Source: Chalara sp. BL73
Lineage: Eukaryota; Ascomycota; Leotiomycetes; Helotiales
Assembly: GCA_918026815.1 (NCBI GenBank)
Contig: CAKJVC010000028.1
Location: forward strand, 1-10,000
DNA length: 10,000 nt
Direction: 5' to 3'
Positions 1 through 8,181 of the stretch are shown piece after piece. Position numbers and translations under genes: made by a program. Under the pieces are notes generated by a model. That model had not been told where the DNA came from. It worked only from the letters and a program-made list of their open reading frames with translations, and did no database searches. Each line of letters starts with the position of its first letter. Within the stretch, counting starts at the first letter, position 1.

Positions 1-790
1 AGCGAAATGTGGAGGTGATATCTATTGTTGATGACAAGTCACTTTCGCCTACAGCCCAGCACTACTGGTCCCTGAAAACCGGGGCGCTTATTACCTTCAA
101 GGTTGATTCCAGGGAAAACTGTACTTGCTTATAACGTTTGGGGTAGCCTTCGGCTCTGAAGAGGAGCTTGGGGTCGTCGGCCGGTGCAGTGTATTGAAAT
201 AGACTAAACAGGGTTCTTCACATAGGAGCGAAGACGATACGAAGCCAGCTAAATAACTGATATTCAGATAACTAAAGTATTTAAGCACGAAGCTGCTATT
301 ATAAGAAATGTAGCTACTTATATATTATGCAATACATTGCTCGGCCACTTACTCCACGTTTATCTATAATCAAGAAGACAAGTGGCGGGCGGATTCATTG
401 GTGCCCAATGAATGTCAAGGACTGAAGCGTTGCCGGGCTGAACCTCCGGATGACGCTAATATAGAATCCTGTTATTGATACCATCTATGGTCAAGTCTAA
501 AACATGAGCCGCTCATGGAAACTCTGCGGTTCAATAGATATAAAACCTATAGTGTTTTCCTGTACGGTGAAAAAGTATCAACCCATGTCGGCTTAGTGTG
601 TTAGTATATATATGCATGTCTAGGCGAGTAGGACTGAAAAGTACGCACTTAAACTACCCTGAAGGAAAAAAAAGACTTGGCGGACACTCGTGTGCTTGTC
701 TGGTGTAGCACCAGAATTGGCGGAACCACTCTTAAAGCCACTTACGCTTGGTTGTCTAAAAGTGCCTTTAGCTTAGAGTTATGGTAGCGC
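1..790. other. Intergenic stretch, no gene seen
   Basis: I found no convincing coding region on either strand. The only long frame (97-288, minus) has no recognisable family, splice-compatible flanks or promoter. No tRNA-like cloverleaf, tandem repeat or transposon end was seen. The stretch is moderately AT-rich, with scattered A/T runs such as the A8 tract near 666-673. Confidence 0.5.
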
Positions 791-801
791 GAACCATCGA
801 A

Positions 802-809
802 TATAAATA
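802..809 (+). promoter_or_regulatory. TATA box (TATAAATA) upstream of small ORF
   Basis: TATAAATA lies 58 bases before the ATG at 867. Between them is a pyrimidine-rich leader (about 820-866, rich in CTC, TTCC and CCTT). TATA box, CT-rich leader and ATG in this order are typical of expressed fungal promoters. It supports the small plus-strand ORF that follows. Activity is inferred. Confidence 0.4.
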
Positions 810-866
810 CGGCCTGATCTCCAGTCTCATTCCCGAGCATCTCTTTCCGCAACCCTTCCTTCGCTC

Positions 867-1197
867 ATGTGGTCCCTATCTCAAGGACTCGCTGACCTTG
901 GGCTGCGAACGCCCCCGGTTGAGATCCTCATAGGTTGCGAGAAGGTCGTAGACGAACGCAGGATATGTTCGCTGGAGATTGTTGGAGCTCTGGCATTGAG
1001 GCATCTGGACTTGGCCAACCCAACCTAATCTTGGTCGATATCTATGCACTCCGCGAAGGGGAGACCGAGTAGCGGAGTATTCAGCCGACAGAGAAATTAA
1101 TCGAACCACCCATCTCCATTCTTTGAGCCGTCGTCCCGACAAAGCGCTCAAGCGAGAACGATACTTTGAGAGGCTTCGCCTTCGAGCCGATGGGTGA
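867..1197 (+). CDS. Small hypothetical protein, one frame change
   Basis: I do not recognise this protein. An ATG at 867 opens a 53-codon frame ending in TAA at 1026-1028. A second frame, shifted by +1 base, is open across that stop and runs to TGA at 1195-1197. It is rich in Arg, Glu and Leu near its end (contains KALKRERYFERLRLRADG). Dropping one base close to 1020-1026 joins the two into about 109 residues with no signal peptide or membrane segment visible. A TATA box and CT-rich leader sit just upstream. The same kind of one-base break occurs in the other genes here. It converges on the minus-strand ankyrin gene, 102 bases separating the stops. The opposite strand also has an open frame (1217-876), but without start context. 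It could instead be the 5' exon of a gene whose introns I cannot place. Confidence 0.35.
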
Positions 1198-1299
1198 TTA
1201 TGATATAAGTAAAACACCTTCGTTTGGATTTGGATTTCGAGACCGTCGCCATAATATCAAGCTTCTGTTTGAACATCGCCGACCTTCATCCAGCCGAGC

Positions 1300-2638
1300 T
1301 CACTTGCTTTGGAGATATCTGATTTCGTTTCGGATCTTCCTCAGGCTTTCCGGGTTCTCGGGTATACATTTGGCATTGTACTTCAACAAAATTTCGACAA
1401 CAGCCACATGTTTCCTCTCGACAGCAACTGCCAGCGGTGAATAGCCGGCAAGATTCACAAGATCCCTGGCGGAACCAGCTGCAAGTAGTTCCTTGGCCAT
1501 TGTTCTCGACCCCAGGGATGATGCGAAATGAAGGGCTGTATCCCCATGTATATCACGCGTGTTAAACCCCTTCTGCTCCTTGAGTTTCTTGGTGTCAAGA
1601 AGTTCGCGCATCACAGTTTTGCTGCCTCCTCTCACAGCATAGTGAAACACAGACCAACCGCTGTTGTCTTTCGCCAATGGATCCTGTCCTTCACTATTCA
1701 ACAGCTTTCTGACCAGCTTGTAATCTTTCTTTATTTCGATTGCAGAGATGAGTTCAATCTGAAGCCTTGATCTGTCAGATAGATCTAGATCGAGGTCCCA
1801 TTCGTACTGCAGAAATTTAGTTGGCGTCTCAGTCTCATAGCTGGAAAACCTTGTGATAGCAGATGAGTTCGATGCATTCGAGGGCGTGGAGCTGTCCGAA
1901 GAAAATCGTTCCAGAGGGTATGTTGGATGTGATGGAGGTAATACAGGTACCTGATACTTTATGTCAAGTATGTGATCATGGTTATCTACGCCTATATCAC
2001 TAGAGCAGATGAATGTCTTATTCTAATAACGAATGGGGTGCAGACGTACATTCTCGCTTCTTCGAGACGGTTCTTAGCTTGCTCCACAATAGCTTCAACT
2101 TCAGTAATACCAATTTGGACTTCTTCTTTACCATTACGATCGAAAACCCAATGATCGATAACAAGTTGAAGAGTTAACCGGTTTTTAGGTTTTAAATACT
2201 TTCCCCGGCACGTGAATAGGGAGTAGATAGCTTTCTCGCTTTCCCGAATATCCTTTTGAAATTCTTCAATATCCGCAACCGTGATTCCGTCTGATATTTC
2301 GATGATTCGAGCTTGTTCGCGGCACGTTTGAAAAATTGAAGACTCTCTTTAAATCGCCCAAGCTGTATTCCGAGTTTAATCAAATCTATTTCGCCAAGTC
2401 AGTTAAATTCCCTTCAAACAAAAGATGTGGGGACCAGGCAAATCAGAGACTTGCGCACCTTGATGATGAGCCTTCCCAGTATCTTTGCTGTTTTGATAAA
2501 TGTTACAGTCTCTGAGGGTCGCAATTAGCTCTCACCGCGAATGTGAGATTGCAGGACAAATATTATTGTCTTACTTGTAATGAAGTCAGTAAACTGCACA
2601 ATAGCTGCTACTAGGCCAACTATCTCAGACACCGGCAT
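1300..2638 (-). CDS. Ankyrin-repeat protein with fungal STAND-type N-terminal domain
   Basis: Likely an intracellular signalling or allorecognition-type protein; ankyrin repeats bind other proteins. Exons on the minus strand: 2638-2575, 2511-2459, 2385-2050, 1999-1300. Introns are 63, 73 and 50 nt with donors GTAAGA, GTGCGC and GTACGT; branch-like sites (GCTAAT, AACTGAC) are visible in the first two. Residues 1-16 (MPVSEIVGLVAAIVQF) match the start of N-terminal domains that precede NACHT in fungal NLR-like proteins. Residues about 40-150 are charged and helical. A Ser/Thr-rich linker follows, then three ankyrin repeats at about 257-375 (GWSVFHYAVRGG, GDTALHFASSLG, GYSPLAVAVERKHVAVVEIL). No P-loop is present between the parts. 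Two one-base losses are needed: at the start of exon 3 and near 2322-2326 (GCC before GCGAAC). With them the length is 1155 nt, 384 residues. Exon 4 is intact. The start at 2638 was chosen because it opens the conserved N-terminus. Confidence 0.75.
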
Positions 2639-2673
2639 TGTGATTGCTCAAGCGTTTTCGTCTTGTCCTCCAT
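2620..2673 (-). promoter_or_regulatory. Possible uORF overlapping the ankyrin gene start
   Basis: An ATG at 2673 on the minus strand opens an 18-codon frame ending in TAG at 2620. It is out of frame with the ankyrin gene and overlaps its ATG at 2638. If the transcript begins upstream of 2673, scanning ribosomes would meet this ATG first and could reduce main-frame translation. The transcript start is unknown, so this is a positional inference. Confidence 0.25.
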
Positions 2674-3834
2674 GTGAAGATCCTCGACACGGTGTGAAGA
2701 TGATGACAGCAGATACTAGCCTAAGGGTATGGCTCTGTGGATAAATGATGAGCACGATGTTTCTGCACGAAAGCATATCACCAAAGCCAGCAAAGTGGGG
2801 CCACGCACAAACTGGTCTGGCCGGATGTAACGGAATAAGGTCGCACATGAAAGTGAGACATTGTGTGAATAGGTGCAGGACGGTGGGCTGTGGTTTTAAC
2901 GAATGTCATAATTCAACAAATGAGGCGTATAAGGGATCCGAGCCGTCCAATGATATCGCCCCCAAGAACTGTCCAAATAAGCCTTGCCTCGCTTTCATTC
3001 AGCCTCGCCCTCCACACCACACGTGTGTAACGGCCGGGCGGCATTTTTAACAGGCTGTCGCTACTTGGGTTGTGCTGTTAGGTGTAGCGTTTAGATGATT
3101 ACACCCATAATGATTCGTAAGACCAAAAGATGATTATTCGCCATAATTGAATATACGGGGGTGTCTTGGTAGAGCTAAGTCTAGCAGCTAAGCATTGTAA
3201 TTTTCTAAGAATCCTCCCCGCAGAATTGTATACTTGGGAAATTGCCTGAATTTTAAGCGGCAAAAGCATAAGAGTCTACATAAAAGTATATTCATATCTA
3301 GTTTCTATAGTATAAAACTGTATATTTTATGGAAACCAGAAGTTAGAATGATAGTTAAGAAGGATTACCAGTCGCAACCCTAGTCGCTGCTGACAAGCTC
3401 AACCGTTGTGCCCCATTAACGCGCCATGTTGCTACAGTTACTCGGTGGTATGCGAACTTGGGTGTTCATCCTGATCCCAAATCCCCGTCTCGCACAGCCC
3501 GGTGACCTTGCTCAAACTCAAACTGAGTTGCAAGTGCACCCAATGCATGACATCTTGCCCCTCGAAGAAGAGGTATCAGCATTAATATATCACAGGGGAC
3601 TTATTGAAGAGCCTCCTCATTTCCTCCGGCGGCAGCGATACGTGGGTATGTCCAATGTGTGTGATATTTCCAATGTTTTCGGCTCAGCAAATATGCATGG
3701 TGAGGTGCCTTGCGAGGCTGACCTCGTCGAGAGATTCCGGCTCTTTGTGTTACTACTTTGCTGTACATTAAGAGAACGTTTACACACTTTGTTCAATTTC
3801 CCAGCTTCAGATATCTTCCTACACTTCGACTGTC
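2639..3834. promoter_or_regulatory. Shared upstream region between divergent genes
   Basis: About 1.2 kb separates the minus-strand ankyrin start (2638) from the plus-strand transporter start (3835), so both promoters should lie here. Visible elements are a CACGTG palindrome at 3018-3027, a TATAAAA at 3311-3317, a CT-rich leader just before 3835 (about 3793-3834), and a CCGGCGG cluster near 3626-3632 of the kind bound by Zn2Cys6 factors. GTGGGG (2795-2800) and CCCCGC (3216-3221) fit the short consensus of the fungal glucose repressor CreA, but such short sites occur often by chance. The open frames 2745-3050 and 3426-3905 look like chance frames. Confidence 0.4.
3018..3027. promoter_or_regulatory. 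Palindromic E-box CACACGTGTG
   Basis: A perfect 10-base palindrome with the bHLH core CACGTG at 3020-3025. It lies about 380 bases upstream of the ankyrin start and 810 bases upstream of the transporter start. Binding by a fungal bHLH factor is plausible from the core, but not shown. Confidence 0.35.
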
Positions 3835-4150
3835 ATGGCGGGATCAAACAAATCATCACCAGAGGTAAGGCTCTAATCTTGAAACCCTTCCCAGCTCCAA
3901 GATGACATGCTCCTCTACCCCAATTTCAATGAGTGGACGTGATGAAATTGCTATTCTCAAAAGTTTTGAGCATCGAAATGAAATGGGCGAATGGTACTGT
4001 ACTTATTTGACATCTTGCTAAAATATTATTGAAACTTTCTAGGGAGAGCCCCATCCTGAGCCTCAAGATGATCAGATACTCAAAGCCAACGATCACGAAA
4101 CAGCAGATAATGTCCAGTCCAAAGGAAGGGCAAGCAACATTGCACATCGA

Positions 4151-4180
4151 GTTTAATAATTTGTAACTAACGTCCCACAG
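4151..4180 (+). other. Very short intron (30 nt) in the transporter
   Basis: The frame before (ending ...SNIAHR) and after (starting RSTSSNASQ) is phase 0 on both sides only if 4151-4180 is removed. Read through, the frame ends at TAA within it. It begins GTTTAA, contains a perfect AACTAAC branch site and ends CCCACAG, so it is clearly intron sequence. Thirty bases is shorter than usual fungal introns, and an internal deletion is likely. Confidence 0.55.
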
Positions 4181-4563
4181 AGATCAACATCATCCAACGC
4201 CTCCCAAATATCCCGTACAAGCTCAGACAGCGGTCTCGTATGCTCGAGGCACCAATCGATTTACTCGACATGGAGGACACATTTGCAAATAATAACGACA
4301 CAGAACTAGCTGCTGAGGTGCGTGCGCAGACATATCCAGGGTTGGAAGTGCACGCTAAGCTCTTTAAATGCGGAGCATACTTGCAGAAAAACAAATTAAC
4401 TGCTTTGCTGCTTCCAGAATTGGAACATCTCGCCAGAGGCGAGATATTATCTTGGGGCCAACGATGAGAACCCTAATAAATTTGTTCGTGAGTTGAGGTT
4501 TTGGGGTCAGTCGAAGTATCTCAAGGGTTCCATATTGTCGGCTTGTCTTGCGGGTATTATTCA

Positions 4564-4614
4564 GTAAGTGCTCGCTTCTAAGGACTTTGGTTAACAATAT
4601 TAACAACCTTCTTG
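4564..4614 (+). other. Intron with missing AG acceptor
   Basis: The donor GTAAGT follows ...LAGIIQ at CA/G. Protein continuity with the conserved GWTQS requires the next exon to begin at 4615 (G GGA TGG). The bases before it are CTTCTTG, not CTTCTTAG. Loss of a single A would explain this, in line with the one-base changes elsewhere in the gene. Confidence 0.55.
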
Positions 4615-4747
4615 GGGATGGACTCAATCGGGTATATTCTCTTGCTAGATATCTCTTCAGGGCTTCGCTGACTCGTTCGCAGCTATGAACGGCGCAAATC
4701 TGGGTATAACAAAGGAGTTCAACATATCGAGCCAAGGCGTCCCACCA

Positions 4748-4792
4748 AGCAATGGCACACAAAGCAATGGAACGCAAAGCAATGGAACACAA
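4748..4792 (+). repeat. Three 15-bp tandem repeats encoding SNGTQ
   Basis: Three near-identical 15-base units (AGC AAT GGN ACN CAA) encode SNGTQ three times, in the predicted first external loop just after TM1 of the transporter. The units differ only at third codon positions. Each contains an N-G-T sequon for N-glycosylation, and a fourth (NIS) lies just upstream near 4716-4724. Confidence 0.85.
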
Positions 4793-5203
4793 AGCACTAA
4801 TGACGTTTGGAAATTTGGGGCTCTGAACTCTATTCCTTTCCTCGCCGGAGGTCTTCTGTAAGTATATGGAGATATATCCCTGATCCAAGCTAATTTTGAC
4901 TTTCCAACAGAGCGCCTTTCCTCTCGGACCCCTACAAGATTACTTCCTCGGCCGCAGGGGCGCTATGGCAATTGCTTGCGTCCTCTCAATAGCCTCTACC
5001 ATCGGACAATCATTCTCAACATCGAGCAAGTCATAGGCTGCAGAATCATTACTGGGTTAACACTAGCTGCGAAAGCTTCGTCAGCGCCTTTGCTAACTGC
5101 AGAAGTGGTAAGTGCTCGGTTTCTAACAGTAAAATTGCCCTTCAAAAGAACGAGTAGACTGATTCCGAGATTTCCATTTTTAAGGCCCCGAATCATCTCC
5201 GAG

Positions 5204-5220
5204 GTGCGCACTTCTTGCAG
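5204..5220 (+). other. 17-nt intron remnant inside the RG-x5-WQ motif
   Basis: The 17 bases begin GTGCGC and end TTGCAG. Removing them gives RGNLLATWQ with the exact family spacing of five residues between RG and WQ; keeping them shifts the frame to a TGA. The flanks look like real donor and acceptor ends, but nothing is left between for a branch site. Confidence 0.6.
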
Positions 5221-6674
5221 GCAACCTCCTTGCTACATGGCAGTTGAGTGACGCATTCGGTATCTTCCTGGGCTCATCCGCTACCTTTAATATCAACGCT
5301 GACATGAAGACAATCTGGCGGATACAAATAGCAACAATCATAATACCGACTATGGTTCTGTTGTTTCTCGTGTATTTTATGCCTGGTTAGTCTTCTGGTC
5401 TTCTTATTCTTCAAAGTACAATCTAACTAAGTACCAAGAGTCTCCAAGATACCTCATGAAACGAGGAAGGTCAGCACATATCCAAAGCTTCACTATCCAA
5501 ATACTAGAAACTCACCAAATCAACAGAGCAGAGAAAGCACTCGAATCTTTCACCATGTTGCGACCAGCTCCAGTTTCCCGTTTACTAGCAGCCCGCGACC
5601 AAGTCTACGCCCATTTTCAACTCCAATCCGAATGCACCACCATGGCCGACCGCCCAAAAGGTCTCCAGGAGCAAGGCAAAAAGCAATGACGGAGCAGCGC
5701 CAACTGCGAAACCTGGAAAAAAACAAACCGACAACAGAGAGATAGCCGCGGAAGCAGAATCCATAAATGGCAATGAACAAGCAATTACCTCAGAAAGAGT
5801 CTCAGCCTCAAGAGCCACGGAAACGCTTGGGGAAGAGACAGGAGATAAAACCAATGGCGAGGGGGCAAAAGTGATAAGAAAGGTGATGTGGAAGCTCAAG
5901 ATCAAGCTGTGGTAAAAGTGCTATATGTGGCGAGTCATAAACGCCATATTTTCCCGTCAGTGTTTGGACGTATGAAACAGTTGTTCAGAGATGATCGATC
6001 GAGAAGAGCTTTGGTTTGTGCCTCGACGGCGATGGTTTCACAGCAGTTGTGCGGGGTAAATACTATTAGTATGACTTTCTTCTCTGACCTAAAATCTAAC
6101 ACTGTCTATTGAAGCTAATACCACCGCTTCTTATAGTGTTCTTATCGACCACTCTACTAGGTATCAGTGCTCCTGATCATACAGTAGCATGGATAGGGTT
6201 CGGTATCGGCCTTGCAAATTTCGTGTAAGTCATCATTTCTCATCCTCTTCTCGTTCCTCCAACTCACACCTGACCTCAGCTTCGGGCGCCAGCATTCTTC
6301 TCGACGCCGTAGGGCGCAGCACCCTCCTCCTGCTCGGTTTCGTCCCCATGTTCATGCTCACCCTCGCCTTCTCCTTCAATATCAACGCAGACCGCGAAGA
6401 AGTTGTTAATTTGCCCGTGGCTATTATTTTCGGACTAGCTTATATTATTGCTTATTCGCCTACAGTGGGGACCTCTCTCTCCACTTTTGCTAAGAGTTTG
6501 AGGTTTCCCCTGGTTGGTATTTCCATCACTTTCGAATTTCCATTCAAGGATGGTACAGGGGTCATTGAGTCTTTTGTAGGTCTCCCTCTGTTTATGGAGT
6601 CTACTTTAGTGTTCAGTGCAGTATCAGCTTAATCTTAGCCCTCGTAATGGTTGGTGTTTTGAGACCAAAGGCCG

Positions 6675-6792
6675 GTATGTCTCACATTCCTTTCGCTCTT
6701 CCTCTTCCTCTTCCCCTCCCACTCCCCCTCTATCATGACCCTCAGTACCCTCCGTTTTTTCTCCTCCCACACTGAAATTCCGTTCCCTCTAG
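6675..6792 (+). other. Pyrimidine-rich intron (118 nt) before the transporter C-terminal tail
   Basis: The donor GTATGT follows GGC CG and the acceptor CTCTAG precedes G TCC CTC. Joining gives the conserved ETKGRSLEEL in phase. The intron contains a long CT tract at about 6697-6730 (repeated CTTCCT). It is the second longest intron in this gene. Confidence 0.7.
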
Positions 6793-7207
6793 GTCCCTCG
6801 AAGAACTTCGCTCAATTTTCGACATTCCAACCAACTCGAGCACATCCGCTACAGATGCACCTATATGCTCCCGTGGCTCTGGAGTGGACTTCCTCATTTC
6901 GTCAAGGCGAAAGTAAATTTGTGGTTTAAACCCACTTCGGAGGAGAATAAAGGAAAACTTCAGGATACGGTAGATAAGTATCGCTTGGTGGATTTTACTG
7001 TTTGGCATAGGAAACGAGAGAATGTCAAGGCGGGGGGCCGTGGAGGCTGGGAGGGCTAGGAAGTCGGAGGATGGGAAGGCGACGAAAGAGGGGCTGTGGA
7101 GACGGAGTAGGTTTGCTGAATTTAGTAGAGAGGAAGGAGGAAAGGTGGGGTAAGGCAGGGAAAGGAAAGGAAGGGGTGATAGTAGGATGTAATCAAATTG
7201 GTATATC

Positions 7208-7214
7208 AAATAAA
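7208..7214 (+). terminator. Polyadenylation-like signal AAATAAA
   Basis: AAATAAA occurs 55 bases after the proposed transporter stop at 7151-7153, within an AT-rich stretch. Fungal 3' ends use loose signals of this kind, so this probably marks the transcript end of the transporter gene. Confidence 0.4.
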
Positions 7215-7443
7215 GAGTTAGCTTTAAATGACTTAAATGTTCTCATGTTATTTTACACGAAAATAATTTTTAAGTTTCATGAGTAAACATACAACTAGTA
7301 GGTAGAGTAACGGGAAATCTAATTATAAAATATTCGAAGCTAACTTTGGGGCGTCTAAATAATCGTGAGACAGCTTACGATCGCTGGGGGAAGGAAGGTG
7401 GAGCAGATCTCGCGGTCACGCGGAGGCACACCCTTTCGGCACT

Positions 7444-7498
7444 AGCGTCAGGGGGCCGAATTATGCCTCAATCGCCAGCAAACTGGCTCCCTGACGCT
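7444..7498. repeat. 10-bp perfect inverted repeat with inner 5-bp stem
   Basis: AGCGTCAGGG (7444-7453) and its exact reverse complement CCCTGACGCT (7489-7498) enclose 35 bases. Within these, GCCAG (7474-7478) and CTGGC (7483-7487) form a second stem around CAAA. The element lies in the gene-free zone downstream of the transporter. It could fold as a cruciform or RNA hairpin, or be a small transposon relic. Confidence 0.5.
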
Positions 7499-8163
7499 GA
7501 CGCATCCGTTGTAATGACGTGATATTATCTTGGGACAGTATTTCTCTTGGGACCCCAGCTTGATAGATTTCTCAAAAGCGATGAGAGTCAGATTGAAATT
7601 CTTCTTGGCTGCTGGGAGTCGACGCTGTAAGCTGGCTGCTTTTCCGACTGCCTGCCAATCTATGAAATAATGTGCCAACAACGTGGGAATAGACCAGAGG
7701 TATAACTTAAGCGTCAGATTTGGGTAGCTCGAGCAATAGTCCCAATCCGGCTCTTATATTAGGCAGCTTGTGAAGCTTTGTCCTGATTCTGCTAACTTTG
7801 CTAAAATTAATGTCGTTTAGTCATTGTTCGTCACTACAATATGCCTACTTCACACATGCTCGCAATTTAACTGCTGATCGCAAAGCCAGAGGCTTTCATT
7901 TTAATATAGCAAAATGCCCTAATATATCTGCTGTTTTTAATAAAGATTCTTTAAATGCAATCGCGACGCGGTTTAGCGTTATCGAAATACAGCTCGCAAT
8001 ACATATTTACAATAAAAAGCATTTAAATTTAAGTAATAAACTACGCATTAGCTAGCATTAGACGTTTTGGTATTATGGTATTTGTTTGAATTTAGAAGTA
8101 CTCAGTGCACCATGTTGTCTTGAACTTTTATTTTCAAGTATCCCACCTTCCTTAACAACCCCG

Positions 8164-8181
8164 ACGGTTCCATACGGTTCC
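8164..8181. repeat. Direct repeat ACGGTTCC, two copies 10 bp apart
   Basis: ACGGTTCC occurs at 8164-8171 and 8174-8181, one helical turn apart. Phased copies like this can be paired protein-binding sites, but there is no adjacent gene start, so the role is unknown. Confidence 0.3.

Larger units (their letters stand above)
3835..7153 (+). pseudogene. MFS sugar porter (hexose/polyol:H+ symporter type), frame-disrupted
   Basis: Membrane transporter of the sugar porter family; substrate unknown. Exon pieces: 3835-3864, 4043-4150, 4181-4563, 4615-4631, 4683-4857, 4913-5107, 5185-5203, 5221-5385, 5439-5469, 5527-6068, 6137-6224, 6280-6674, 6793-7153. Signatures in order (residues of the about 836-residue reconstruction): QGWTQ at 174-178 at the end of TM1, LGRRG 250-254, RGNLLATWQ 309-317, PESPR 364-368, QQLCGVN 547-553, DAVGR 593-597, ETKGRSLEEL from 713. 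Ten one-base changes break the frame: gains in runs at 4454-4457 (G), 5678-5682 (A), 6284-6286 (G), 7032-7037 (G); losses at 4237/4238, 5023/5024, within 5861-5870, 6625/6626, 6657-6660, 6837/6838. Restoring them gives 2511 nt (837 codons). One acceptor lacks AG (4613-4614) and two introns are too short. The stretch 6480-6620 matches the family poorly. It is either a decaying gene or an intact gene in an error-bearing assembly. Confidence 0.8.

Noticed and set aside
876..1217. 113-codon minus-strand open frame
   Set aside because: It lies opposite the small plus-strand ORF that has a TATA box and leader. Its sequence is compositionally odd (many Arg, Ser, Tyr) and matches nothing known.
1528..2154. 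Plus-strand open frames across the ankyrin gene
   Set aside because: They are antisense to clear ankyrin repeats and correctly phased exons.
3426..3905. 159-codon plus-strand open frame upstream of the transporter
   Set aside because: It has no recognisable family and runs through the transporter's ATG at 3835 in another frame. It lies in the expected promoter and leader region. It remains possible but unsupported.
3902..3993. Possible extra exon inside the first transporter intron (frame beginning MTCSS)
   Set aside because: The frame is open and a GTACTG donor follows at 3994, but its phase does not fit the next exon at 4043 (phase 0), whereas exon 3835-3864 fits directly.
4364..4888. 174-codon minus-strand open frame
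   Set aside because: It is antisense to transporter exons that carry family motifs and correct intron phases.
5204..5220. Ciliate origin, suggested by a 17-nt intron
   Set aside because: All other introns are 50-178 nt with fungal-type branch sites, protein families are fungal, and TAA/TAG/TGA all act as stops here.
5550..5905. Two minus-strand open frames over the transporter central loop
   Set aside because: They are antisense shadows of the hydrophilic loop; their hydrophobic look results from reversing Lys/Glu-rich codons.
6742..7209. 155-codon minus-strand open frame
   Set aside because: It is antisense to the last transporter exon and the pyrimidine-rich intron. The plus strand gives the expected SLEELRSIF and PWLW tail features.
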